The notes beneath the pieces were generated by a model. It saw only the letters and a list, made by a program, of their open reading frames with translations. It ran no database searches and had not been told where the DNA came from. This document shows, one piece after another, positions 34,943-43,505 of a stretch of 64,000 nucleotides of DNA (position 1 is its first letter; each line of letters opens with the position of its first letter). Source of the DNA: Anaerolinea sp. (GTDB lineage Bacteria > Chloroflexota > Anaerolineae > Anaerolineales > Anaerolineaceae); contig DYEC01000013.1 in the NCBI GenBank assembly GCA_020725865.1, forward strand, positions 1 to 64,000, written 5' to 3'. A program made the position numbers and the translations under genes.

Positions 34943-35844
34943 TCCGACATCCCTGAGTTTTGAACCACCCGAATAAAAATCTCATCCAGAGACGGCATTA
35001 CGGTTTCAAAATGTTCAACAGTAATTTTCTGCTCCACCAACCAACGTAATAGCTGCTGAGGTGATACCCCTGAATTGAGCGTCAAATGTGCTCCACCATT
35101 CACCATCGTGACTGCTTCAACACCCGGCATCATCGGTGGTAAATCCTTAGAAGGGCTGATCAGCACTTCTCGCCCGGCAAACCGACGCCGCGTCTCATCA
35201 ACCTGCCCATATAACATTACTCGACCTTGGTGTATCAAAAGAACTCGGTCACAAAGCTCTTGCACTTGATGCATCTGGTGACTGCACATCACTACAGTTG
35301 TGCCTCGTTGTTTTTCCTCCCGCAACAACTCCTTGACCATCTGTGTGTTGATTGGGTCAAGAGCACTGAAAGGTTCATCCACAATGACCAGATCTGGTTT
35401 GTGGACCAATGCAGCAATTAACTGTGCCTTCTGCTGCATTCCTTTGCTCAATTCTCTAACTTTCTTCTTTTTATGCTCAGCAAGCTCAAACTTTTCTAGA
35501 AATTCAGCTACACGCCGCTGCGCTTCCGCTTTAGAAAGCCCTTTTAGTGTCGCTAGATAAACCAGCGTCTCTTCTAAACGTGTTTCCTGATACAAACCGC
35601 GCTCTTCAGGTAAATATCCAATTCTATCCAGTTTGCTGGTATCCATTGCACCACCCAATACTGCCACGCGCCCCGAGTCCGGTTTGAAAATATCCAGAAT
35701 GATACGGATGGTCGTCGTTTTTCCAGCGCCATTAGGTCCTAGTAACCCAAATATCTCCCCAGCCTCAACAGAAAAGGATACCTCATCTACAACCCGGCGG
35801 GAATTAAAGCTCTTTGTGATCCCTTCTACCTCAATTGTTGCCAT
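34939..35844 (-). CDS. ABC exporter ATPase (NatA-like)
   Basis: 301 residues. Walker A GPNGAGKTT, Q-loop GYLPEERGLY, signature LSKGMQQKAQLIAALVH, Walker B LVIVDEPFSALDP, switch VVMCSHQMHQV. A ~70-residue C-terminal domain (PSLDEIFIRVVQ) is typical of NatA/DrrA ATPases. First gene of the three-gene exporter, divergent from the UroD-like gene at 35975. Confidence 0.92.
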   Translation of the reverse strand: MATIEVEGITKSFNSRRVVDEVSFSVEAGEIFGLLGPNGAGKTTTIRIILDIFKPDSGRVAVLGGAMDTSKLDRIGYLPEERGLYQETRLEETLVYLATLKGLSKAEAQRRVAEFLEKFELAEHKKKKVRELSKGMQQKAQLIAALVHKPDLVIVDEPFSALDPINTQMVKELLREEKQRGTTVVMCSHQMHQVQELCDRVLLIHQGRVMLYGQVDETRRRFAGREVLISPSKDLPPMMPGVEAVTMVNGGAHLTLNSGVSPQQLLRWLVEQKITVEHFETVMPSLDEIFIRVVQNSGMSE

Positions 35845-35908
35845 TTTTCTATCTCCCAGAAAACATCGGCTTGATTATAACAAAGCTTCTAAATACAGAA
35901 CAAATATC

Positions 35909-35935
35909 TTACATAAGCTTAAGAAAAGCTATAAT
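35909..35935 (+). promoter_or_regulatory. Probable promoter of the UroD-like gene
   Basis: TATAAT at 35930-35935, with a weak -35 TTACAT at 35909-35914 (15-base spacer, shorter than ideal). It lies about 40 bases before the start codon and downstream of the divergent ABC exporter start. Confidence 0.4.
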
Positions 35936-35974
35936 ATTGTTATCAACTCAATAGCCAGAAAGGTAAAAAAGTCT

Positions 35975-37138
35975 ATGTCCCTTACCCCTCGCGAACGAGT
36001 GCTCGCCGCAATTAACCATGAGGAACCTGATCGTGTACCGATTATTCTGGGTACCAGCAATACCACCGGTATCAAAATGCCTGCCTATCGTCGTCTCAAA
36101 CAATTGCTTGGTTTTGAAGCTGAGGAACGATATATCTACGACTGGCCTGAGCTGGGAACTGCATTGATCGATGAGCCTGTACTGGAACGATTGCACAGCG
36201 ACGCTCGCGGTGTGCTAGACCGCTTTCCCGAGACAGTCTATGAACGAAACCGTAGCCGCCCTCCACATAGCCCCTTTATTGATGACTGGGGCAGCGGGCA
36301 AAAAGAAATTGAACCAGAGGTGTGGTTTCCTGGGGTTCATCCAATGGCTGATGCTACAACCATTGAAGAAATTGAAACCTATCCTTGGCCCAACATGGAT
36401 GACCCTACTCGCGTCGCTCATGTTCGCGAACAAGCTCGCAAACTTCGAGACGAAAACCGCTATGCAATTATCGGCACACCTTGGCTGCTTTTCCCGCTTG
36501 AGCGTGCCTTTGCCATGCAAGGCATGGACAAATTCCTGGTCAATCTGGCAACCAACCGTGACTTCGCCAAAGCCCTACTGGAAAAAATCGCCAGTCTGTG
36601 CAAACAATTGATGGGACATTTTCTGGACGAAGCAGGTGATTTGATTGATATTATTAAGATTGGCGACGATTTAGGCACACAGGAAAGCCTGCTGATTTCA
36701 CCTAAAATGTACCGCGAAATCCTCAAGCCGATTCACGCCGATTTCATCGCCTTCATCAAAAGTAAAACAAAAGCCAAAGTCTTTTTCCACACGGATGGTG
36801 ATGTGTTTAACCTGATTGATGATTTTATTGAGATCGGTGTGGACATTCTCAACCCTATTCAGACTTCAGCAGGTAAGATGTCAAATTTGCCAGAATTAAA
36901 AAAATGCTTTGGGGATAAACTGACTTTCTGTGGAGCGGTAGATACCCACCATATTCTGCCACATGGCAACCCGGAACAAGTTCGCCAAGAAGTACGCCGA
37001 GTTATTGAAATTATGGCACCCGGCGGCGGGTATATGGTTTCTTCAGTGCATACAATTATGAATGATGTGCCGCCCGAAAACATTCTTGCCATGGTGGATG
37101 CAGTTGAAGAATTTGGCCGCTACCCCATTCAAGCGTAA
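35975..37138 (+). CDS. UroD-like (uroporphyrinogen decarboxylase/methyltransferase superfamily) protein
   Basis: 387 residues from ATG 35975, which has AGAAAGG upstream; the frame is open further 5' only as overlap with the divergent ATPase. TPRERVLAAINHEEPDRVPI is the standard UroD-like N-terminus. Later VFFHTDGDVFNLIDDFIEIG (His272) lies where MtaA-type methyltransferases carry His-x-Cys-Gly; the Cys is Thr-Asp here. PGGGYMVSSVHTIMNDVPPEN is the usual C-terminal block. Most such proteins in sugar/ABC loci are uncharacterised; heme synthesis is unlikely. Confidence 0.85.
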   Translation: MSLTPRERVLAAINHEEPDRVPIILGTSNTTGIKMPAYRRLKQLLGFEAEERYIYDWPELGTALIDEPVLERLHSDARGVLDRFPETVYERNRSRPPHSPFIDDWGSGQKEIEPEVWFPGVHPMADATTIEEIETYPWPNMDDPTRVAHVREQARKLRDENRYAIIGTPWLLFPLERAFAMQGMDKFLVNLATNRDFAKALLEKIASLCKQLMGHFLDEAGDLIDIIKIGDDLGTQESLLISPKMYREILKPIHADFIAFIKSKTKAKVFFHTDGDVFNLIDDFIEIGVDILNPIQTSAGKMSNLPELKKCFGDKLTFCGAVDTHHILPHGNPEQVRQEVRRVIEIMAPGGGYMVSSVHTIMNDVPPENILAMVDAVEEFGRYPIQA

Positions 37139-37154
37139 AACAGCCACCATAAAA

Positions 37155-37183
37155 AAGCCCCTCTGCTTCTATTGGAGGGGCTT
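37155..37183 (-). terminator. Rho-independent terminator of the BMP transporter operon
   Basis: AAGCCCCTC (37155-37163), 11-base loop, GAGGGGCTT (37175-37183). On the minus strand the stem is followed by CTTTTTTATG, a proper T-tract, 10 bases past the last permease stop. It may also slow transcription from the convergent UroD-like gene. Confidence 0.85.
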
Positions 37184-37192
37184 CAAGTTTGC

Positions 37193-38458
37193 TCATTCTT
37201 TTTCGTACGGCTGACCGCCTGCCGCAGGAGGCTGCCCGCGTCCGATGATCCCTGCCAGTACAATCATGGTCACAATATATGGCGCCATCTCCAAGAACTT
37301 GTTATGGATCGGCACCCGCAGGATTGTCAGTTTGCCGGCAAGCGAGTCCGCGAAGCCAAACAACAAACCTGCCCCAAACGCGCCAAACGGATTCCAGTTA
37401 CCAAAAATCATCGCTGCCAGTGCAATAAAACCTCGTCCGGCAGTCAGCACTTCATCAAAACGCCCCACAGAACCCAGAATAAAATACGCACCTGCAAAAC
37501 CCGCCATCGTACCGCCCAGTAAAACCGCCATATAGCGGGTTCGATTCACCTGAATCCCCAATGTATCAGCGGCTTTCGGATGCTCCCCTACCGATCTCAA
37601 CCGCAAGCCCCAACGAGTGTAGAACAACGCAACCGTCAGAACGATGAGCAAAATATACATCGCATACACAAACAAATTGTGGCTGAAGAAAATTGGGCCA
37701 ATAAAAGGAATTTGAGAAAGACCGGGCACATCCCAGGTTGGAAAACGGCCAGGATTATTCAAATATTGATACTTCTGCAAAAACTTTGCAGAGAGAAAAG
37801 AGGTAAGACCAGTTGCAAAAATATTGATCACTGTTCCAGCAATGATCTGATTAACCTTGTACTTGATCGCTAAAACTGCCAACACCCCGCCAAGGACTAG
37901 TCCGCTAATCATAGCCGTTAACAATCCGAACCAAATGTTAACCAGACTGCCGAATAACGCAGCACAAAACGCGGCTGTCAACATCATACCTTCGATTGCG
38001 ATGTTGAACACCCCCGAGCGTTCACACAGAATACCGGAAAAAGCCCCCAGCGTGAGCGGTACCGAGCGAATGACCATCACTCGCAATAATCCGGATAGGT
38101 TCAACGATAATCCAGAAGCACCCCATGCCAGAAACGCGAAAATAAAGAACCCAGAAATTACCCCCAGAACAATATTCGTATAGCGTTTAAATCCCCTGAC
38201 CAATTGATATACAGCCAGCGCAATGCTTAAGAATAGCAAGATATTCAAGGCAGTATAGGTTTCAAAGACCCAGTCTGGTGTCTGTACCTGAGAACCACCT
38301 GGCGTCATCCCAAAGGTTGTCTCTACTCCAGGAGTAGTATTACGAATGAAAAACACCCAGATCGCCGCGGCAATGATCAAAAAGAGAACGCCCATTACCC
38401 GCTCCCGGGTGGGAGAGATATAGCCCGTTGCTGATTTGGTCATTGTCTGTGTCGTCAT
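37193..38458 (-). CDS. BMP-type (nucleoside) ABC transporter permease 2
   Basis: 421 residues, about ten membrane segments. SVPLTLGAFSGILCERSGVFNIAIEGMML and GAYFILGSVGRFDEVLTAGRG, then GFIALAAMIFGNWNPFGAF, are diagnostic of the YufQ/NupQ branch of BPD_transp_2. N-terminal ~100 residues add an extra region with two membrane segments. Starts four bases inside the permease 1 gene (ATGA overlap). Confidence 0.9.
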   Translation of the reverse strand: MTTQTMTKSATGYISPTRERVMGVLFLIIAAAIWVFFIRNTTPGVETTFGMTPGGSQVQTPDWVFETYTALNILLFLSIALAVYQLVRGFKRYTNIVLGVISGFFIFAFLAWGASGLSLNLSGLLRVMVIRSVPLTLGAFSGILCERSGVFNIAIEGMMLTAAFCAALFGSLVNIWFGLLTAMISGLVLGGVLAVLAIKYKVNQIIAGTVINIFATGLTSFLSAKFLQKYQYLNNPGRFPTWDVPGLSQIPFIGPIFFSHNLFVYAMYILLIVLTVALFYTRWGLRLRSVGEHPKAADTLGIQVNRTRYMAVLLGGTMAGFAGAYFILGSVGRFDEVLTAGRGFIALAAMIFGNWNPFGAFGAGLLFGFADSLAGKLTILRVPIHNKFLEMAPYIVTMIVLAGIIGRGQPPAAGGQPYEKE

Positions 38459-39720
38459 GATGAACCTCCAGCACTGCTTGTTTGTAAGCGGATCTCAGGT
38501 TCCTTTGGCGGCTTCAGGCGATAAATTGTGCGGATAATCGCTGGAGCAGCAATAAAAGCCAATATCATAGCCTGAATAATTGAAATAATGTCTATCGGGA
38601 TTCCTGCGGTTAGCTGCATTTGGATTGCGCCATTCCGCAAAAATCCAAACAGTAATGAAGCCAGCACAACACCTAATGGATGACTGTTACCCAAAAGTGC
38701 CAGGGCAATGCTGTCAAAACCATAACCCGAGGAAAATGCCACCCCCAAATTGCGGTTGACACCCAACACCTCATTGGCACCGGCTAAACCAGCCAGCCCT
38801 CCCGACAGCGCCATAGTAATCACCATGCTGCGCACAATATTCATCCCCGCATATCTTGCGGCACTGGGATTGGCACCCACTGTCCGCAATTCAAAACCCC
38901 AAGTAGTTTTGAACAACAGAATATACACCAGTAATGCCATAAACAGAGCAATAAAGAAACCTGCATGAAAACGATTTGGGTCCGGGAACAAGCGTGGAAT
39001 CCAAGCGCTTCTTTCAATAGGAGCACTAATGGGCGTTGTTTTGGCAGGATCGCGCAAAACCCCTGTTAACAAATATTCGCTGAGGCGAAAGGCAATATAG
39101 TTCATCATGATGGTGTTGATCACTTCATGTGCGCCTGTTTTCGCTTTCAGCCAGCCGGGAATTAAACCCCAGATCGCCCCCCCCAATCCGCCAATCAGCA
39201 GCGCAAGAGGAGCGTGAATAATGGGGGGTAATCCTTTGATAAAAACCCCTGCCCAAACTGCTGCCAGCGCCCCGACGAAAATTTGCCCTTCAGCGCCGAT
39301 ATTGAACAACCCAACCCGAAAGCCCAATGCCACTGCCAGACCAGCAAAAATGTACGGGGTAGCCTGAACCAAGCTCTCAGCAAATGGGCTCAAAGCGCGG
39401 TTGATCGCGTTCAGATCACCGCTCTGCAAAGCTGACACAATTCTTTGTGGGTCACCAAAAGCTCCTAAAAACAAAGCTTTATAGGTGTTCCATGCTGCCT
39501 GTAAGGCAAGTTTCAGACTTTCACCCAACGAACTCTTCAAAGCGGCATACACATTCTCAGTTGTCAATGCAGCAATTACACCGCCCAGGAAAAGCCCGGT
39601 TATGATAGCTAAAATGTTTACCATCATTGGGCTTCTCGTTATCTCGTCCAAAAACACAGCCAGAGGTTTTTGAGGAGTTTGCGCTTTTGCCTTCTCTATT
39701 TTCATCGGCTTTTTATCCAT
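38455..39720 (-). CDS. BMP-type (nucleoside) ABC transporter permease 1
   Basis: 421 residues. ATPYIFAGLAVALGFRVGLFNIGAEGQ and KAKTGAHEVINTIMMNYIAF are hallmark blocks of the YufP/NupP permease. The C-terminus has SGYGFDSIALALLGNSHPLG. Follows the ATPase gene by 28 bases. Confidence 0.9.
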   Translation of the reverse strand: MDKKPMKIEKAKAQTPQKPLAVFLDEITRSPMMVNILAIITGLFLGGVIAALTTENVYAALKSSLGESLKLALQAAWNTYKALFLGAFGDPQRIVSALQSGDLNAINRALSPFAESLVQATPYIFAGLAVALGFRVGLFNIGAEGQIFVGALAAVWAGVFIKGLPPIIHAPLALLIGGLGGAIWGLIPGWLKAKTGAHEVINTIMMNYIAFRLSEYLLTGVLRDPAKTTPISAPIERSAWIPRLFPDPNRFHAGFFIALFMALLVYILLFKTTWGFELRTVGANPSAARYAGMNIVRSMVITMALSGGLAGLAGANEVLGVNRNLGVAFSSGYGFDSIALALLGNSHPLGVVLASLLFGFLRNGAIQMQLTAGIPIDIISIIQAMILAFIAAPAIIRTIYRLKPPKEPEIRLQTSSAGGSS

Positions 39721-39748
39721 TTAGCTCAGAGATTTTGAGAATAATACT

Positions 39749-41269
39749 CTATGCAGGCACGACACCCGCCATATACAAACCTATTTGCTCTTTAGTGACT
39801 TCTTTAGCATCCACAGTAACAATAATTCGTCCACGATACATGACCGCAATACGGTCTGAAAGCTCCATAATTTCGTCCAACTCGGTTGAAACCAACAGCA
39901 CAGCACAGCCTTCATCACGCTTTTCAACCAAGCGATGGTGTATGTACTCGATCGAACCGACATCCAATCCGCGCGTGGGCTGCGAAGCAACAAGTAACTT
40001 GATCGGGCGCGAAAATTCGCGCGCAACGATCACCTTTTGTTGATTACCACCTGAAAGAGAACTGAGCATTGTCATAACACTCGGAGTACGAATATCAAAC
40101 TTTCGCACCAGTTCCTCAGCGTTTGTATAAATGCTCGGCTGATGCAACATGACACCACGTGCAAAAGGCGGGTGATAATACGTATTCAGCACCAAATTAT
40201 CCTTAACAGGATAAGTTAACACCAGACCATCTTTTTGTCTGTCCTCAGGAATATGCGCAGCGCCAAGCTCGAAAAATTCCTTTGGGGTGGCATGAGTAAC
40301 TTTCTTTCCCAAAAAGCGGATTTCTCCACTGATCGGATGAAGCAACCCTGTCACCGCTCGCACAAGCTCAGTCTGACCATTCCCCTGCACTCCAGCAATT
40401 CCCAGAATCTCCCCTGCTCTTACATCAAATGACACATCATTTACTGCTATCAGGTTCCGGCTATCAAGAACTTTTAAATTGCGAACCTGCAAAACCACCT
40501 CACCAGGCTCGGCAGGCTTCTTTTCAATTTGAAGCTCAATTTGGCGACCAACCATCATAGCGGCCAGTTTATTCTGGTCAGCCTCTTGTGGGGTGGTTGT
40601 TCCAACCACTTTGCCGGCTCGAATAACCGTGATGCGATCTGAAAAGTCCATCACCTCACGCAGTTTATGGGTGATAAAGATGATGGATTTGCCATGCTCC
40701 ACCAAAGACTTCATGATGCCGAATAACTCATCCACTTCCTGTGGGGTCAATACTGCAGTTGGCTCATCCAGAATCAGGATTTCGGCTTCACGGAATAACA
40801 ATTTGATAATCTCAACCCGTTGCTGCAATCCTACTGGCAAATCCTTTATATAAGCATCTGGGTCAACCTGCAAATTATACTGTCGAGATATTTCCCGAAT
40901 ACGAGCTGCCGCTCTACGGCGATCCAAAAAGCCCCCGCCCCGCACATATTCATCTCCCAGCATAACGTTATCCGTTACAGTAAACACCGGCACCAGCATA
41001 AAATGCTGGTGAACCATACCAATGCCCTGAGCAATCGCGTCACTGGGAGAATGGATATCAATTTTCTTGCCTCTGACAAAGATTTCCCCCTCATCAGGTT
41101 TATACAAGCCATACAGAATATTCATCAGGGTGGTCTTTCCTGCGCCGTTCTCGCCCAACAAAGCCAACACTTCACCCTGATTTAATGTCAGATCAATATG
41201 ATCATTTGCTAAAACACCGGGAAATTGTTTAGTGATGCCGCGCAGTTCCAGGATAGGAGCCATGAGCAC
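39749..41269 (-). CDS. BMP-type (nucleoside) ABC transporter ATPase, two-domain
   Basis: 506 residues with two ABC domains, as in YufO/RbsA-type ATPases. First: GENGAGKTT, ILILDEPTAVLTPQEVDELF. Second: GVQGNGQTELVRAVTG (degenerate Walker A), LSGGNQQKVIVAREFSRPI, LLVASQPTRGLDVGSIEYIH. The non-canonical second site is normal in this family. An N-terminal ITKQFPGVLANDHIDL marks the purine/ribose subgroup. Confidence 0.92.
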   Translation of the reverse strand: MLMAPILELRGITKQFPGVLANDHIDLTLNQGEVLALLGENGAGKTTLMNILYGLYKPDEGEIFVRGKKIDIHSPSDAIAQGIGMVHQHFMLVPVFTVTDNVMLGDEYVRGGGFLDRRRAAARIREISRQYNLQVDPDAYIKDLPVGLQQRVEIIKLLFREAEILILDEPTAVLTPQEVDELFGIMKSLVEHGKSIIFITHKLREVMDFSDRITVIRAGKVVGTTTPQEADQNKLAAMMVGRQIELQIEKKPAEPGEVVLQVRNLKVLDSRNLIAVNDVSFDVRAGEILGIAGVQGNGQTELVRAVTGLLHPISGEIRFLGKKVTHATPKEFFELGAAHIPEDRQKDGLVLTYPVKDNLVLNTYYHPPFARGVMLHQPSIYTNAEELVRKFDIRTPSVMTMLSSLSGGNQQKVIVAREFSRPIKLLVASQPTRGLDVGSIEYIHHRLVEKRDEGCAVLLVSTELDEIMELSDRIAVMYRGRIIVTVDAKEVTKEQIGLYMAGVVPA

Positions 41270-41343
41270 CTCGATTTTTTGATAAGCTGCCTTGCAGTGA
41301 TTTTTATTTTACCATGAAACTCGACGAACTATCTCAAAAAATT

Positions 41344-41370
41344 AGAGCCAGGCAAGATATGCCTGGCTCT
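41344..41370 (-). terminator. Intra-operon terminator/attenuator after the BMP lipoprotein gene
   Basis: AGAGCCAGGCA (41344-41354), 5-base loop, TGCCTGGCTCT (41360-41370); on the minus strand it is followed by AATTTTTTGAG. Its place between the binding-protein gene and the ATPase gene would give more binding protein than membrane complex. Confidence 0.8.
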
Positions 41371-41389
41371 GAGTGTTTCGGCTTTTGGC

Positions 41390-42532
41390 TTAGTACACGC
41401 CCTCAGGGACAGTCTTGATTTCGCCAGAAATGATCTTCGGAATCAAAGCTTCAATTTCCTTCTTCAGTTCCTCTGGGACTTTGCCTTCCCAAGCAGAGCC
41501 GTACTTCAAACCAACACCACCGTTCTCCAGCGTTCCAATCCAGTTACCGGACTGCCATTTGCCTTCTACAATCATGCCGATAGTTTCTGTAACAAACAGA
41601 TCCATGTTCTTCATAGCGTTGCTCAGAATATAATCGGCCTTATCAGGATTGGCGAGCGACCAGTCATTGTCAACGCCAATGAGTAAACCGCTCTTGCGCT
41701 CTTCCATCACTGCCAGCGTACCCAGACCAACCGGACCAGCCACGGGCATGATGATGTCTGCACCTTCGTCCATCAGGGTTTCACCCATCTTGCGGCCGTC
41801 GTCGGTGCTTTCAAAGTTGCCAACTTCCAAACCCTGACGCTTCTCAACATCCCAGCCCAAAACTTTGACGTTTGTGCCGTGCACTTTATTGTATTCAGCC
41901 ACACCCAGTGCAAAGCCATCCATGAACCTCGTGGTGGCAGGGAAGGCAATACCTACATAGGTGCCCACCTTGCCGGTTTTGGTCATACCAGCCGCCAGAT
42001 AGCCATTCAGGAAGGTCGCCTGATCAATGGCAAAGCCACTACCACGCAGGTTATCATAAACCAGATAATCCACGTCAATCGTAGCAAATTTCTGATCAGG
42101 GTTGGCTTCAGCGGCCGCCTTGGTGGCATCTGCCAACAGAAAACCGACGGTGATGATCAAGTCGCATTTGTCTTCCAGGAAGGCATTGATGTTGACTTCA
42201 TAATCCGCCTGTTGCTGGGATTCAAGGTATTTCCCTTCAACATTTGGATATTTCTTCATCGCATCTTCAACACCCTTCCAGGCGGTTGCATTGAAGGATT
42301 TATCATCAATACCGCCCACGTCTGTTACCTGACAAGCTTTTACCTTAGGCTGCTCGGGGGCTTTGGTGGGTTCTGGCGCCTTGGTCGGCTCGGGGGCCTT
42401 GGTGGGCTCTGGCGCCTTGGTTGGCTCGGGGGCCTTAGTGGGTTCTGGCGGCGGTGTAGCTGCAGGAGCACAGGCAGCCAACAACATCGAGGCTAAAACC
42501 AGAACAGACAGAAGCAGATACAACTTTTTCAT
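41390..42532 (-). CDS. BMP-family substrate-binding lipoprotein
   Basis: 380 residues. Lipobox LASMLLAAC (Cys at 21), then five tandem EPTKAP hexapeptides ending EQPK as a spacer. The domain follows: VKACQVTDVGGIDDKSFNATAWKG, KCDLIITVGFLLADATKAAA, GKVGTYVGIAFPATTRFMDGF and GADIIMPVAGPVGLG, all typical of the PnrA/BmpA family that binds nucleosides. AAGGAG precedes the ATG. Confidence 0.92.
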   Translation of the reverse strand: MKKLYLLLSVLVLASMLLAACAPAATPPPEPTKAPEPTKAPEPTKAPEPTKAPEPTKAPEQPKVKACQVTDVGGIDDKSFNATAWKGVEDAMKKYPNVEGKYLESQQQADYEVNINAFLEDKCDLIITVGFLLADATKAAAEANPDQKFATIDVDYLVYDNLRGSGFAIDQATFLNGYLAAGMTKTGKVGTYVGIAFPATTRFMDGFALGVAEYNKVHGTNVKVLGWDVEKRQGLEVGNFESTDDGRKMGETLMDEGADIIMPVAGPVGLGTLAVMEERKSGLLIGVDNDWSLANPDKADYILSNAMKNMDLFVTETIGMIVEGKWQSGNWIGTLENGGVGLKYGSAWEGKVPEELKKEIEALIPKIISGEIKTVPEGVY

Positions 42533-42618
42533 ATCGTTCTCCTTCTCCTCAAATATGGGATTTGAAATTTTGGAGGGCTTATCATGCTGATTTTATTTTT
42601 ACCCTCCCATACGACACA

Positions 42619-42647
42619 AGTATAACCTGTTTCAAAACGGGATGCAA
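42619..42647 (-). promoter_or_regulatory. Promoter of the BMP transporter operon
   Basis: On the minus strand TTGCAT (42642-42647), 17 bases, TATACT (42619-42624). Leader of about 75 bases before the lipoprotein ATG. Confidence 0.65.
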
Positions 42648-42668
42648 GATGGCTTGTTGGATCAAGTT

Positions 42669-43427
42669 TCAGGTTCTCTCTAACTTGTCACCTTTGCTGC
42701 TCTCTTCTTCAAGATGTTGTAAATATTTTCGGTCTGCTTCGCTCAAATCAGCCGCTTTGAGCAGATCAGGACGACGCAGCCAGGTGCGCCTGAGCGCTTG
42801 TTCTCGGCGCCAGCGGGCGATTTCAGCATGATGCCCCGAAAGCAAAACATCTGGAACACGCCAGCCGCGAAACTCCACAGGGCGGGTGTAGTGAGGGTAT
42901 TCGAGCAAACCTGTTGCATAGGAGTCGTCTATTGCACCATTCGGATCCCCCAAAACTCCTGGTATCAGACGGGAAACTGCATCAATAATTACCAGGGCTG
43001 GAAGCTCCCCGCCGGTTAATACAAAATCCCCAATCGAAATCTCATCGCTGACCAGATGCTCACGCACGCGCTCGTCAACACCCTCATAATGACCACACAA
43101 TAACCCAATGCGTGGAAAAGACAATAATTCCTGGGCAACTTTTTGGGTGAATAGCCTTCCCTGCGGTGTCAATAAGATTACCGGGTGTTGCGGTGGGCTT
43201 CCCAAAATTGCCTCAACAGCATTGAAAATTGGCTCCGCCTTCATCACCATGCCCCCTCCCCCTCCGTAAGGGGGCTCGTCGGTCACATGATGTCTTCCCG
43301 GCGCCCAAGCGCGTATGTCATGCAAACGTACCGTAACCAGCCCGCGAGTTATGGCACGCTGCAAGATACTGGCTTGCAGATACGAGGTGAACATATCCGG
43401 AAAAAGAGTGAAGACATCGAATTCCAT
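42669..43427 (-). CDS. trmD: tRNA (guanine-N1-)-methyltransferase
   Basis: 252 residues, normal TrmD size. [13 protein letters not shown] and [20 protein letters not shown], then [31 protein letters not shown] and [17 protein letters not shown] are the knotted SPOUT-fold motifs that bind AdoMet. Methylates G37 of tRNAs. Here it stands alone between the BMP operon and xylB, not with rimM and rpsP as in many bacteria. Confidence 0.95.
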   Translation of the reverse strand: MEFDVFTLFPDMFTSYLQASILQRAITRGLVTVRLHDIRAWAPGRHHVTDEPPYGGGGGMVMKAEPIFNAVEAILGSPPQHPVILLTPQGRLFTQKVAQELLSFPRIGLLCGHYEGVDERVREHLVSDEISIGDFVLTGGELPALVIIDAVSRLIPGVLGDPNGAIDDSYATGLLEYPHYTRPVEFRGWRVPDVLLSGHHAEIARWRREQALRRTWLRRPDLLKAADLSEADRKYLQHLEEESSKGDKLERT

Positions 43428-43505
43428 ACCTGCATTCTACATCAGTCTCGAAATTTTTGTCAGTGGTGTCTCCACTCTGCTCCATAATTGCCGCGAATTA
43501 GAAGT

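Noticed and set aside
35633-35974. Upstream extension of the UroD-like gene at 35975
   Set aside because: The extension overlaps the divergent ABC ATPase gene and crosses its promoter region; homology starts at MSLTPRERV.
42345-42460. CRISPR-like repeat array
   Set aside because: Units are contiguous, in frame with the lipoprotein and encode EPTKAP; there are no spacers.
41879-42496. 205-codon plus-strand frame opposite the BMP lipoprotein
   Set aside because: Gly/Leu-rich low complexity caused by the antisense of the repeat linker; the minus-strand gene is clear.
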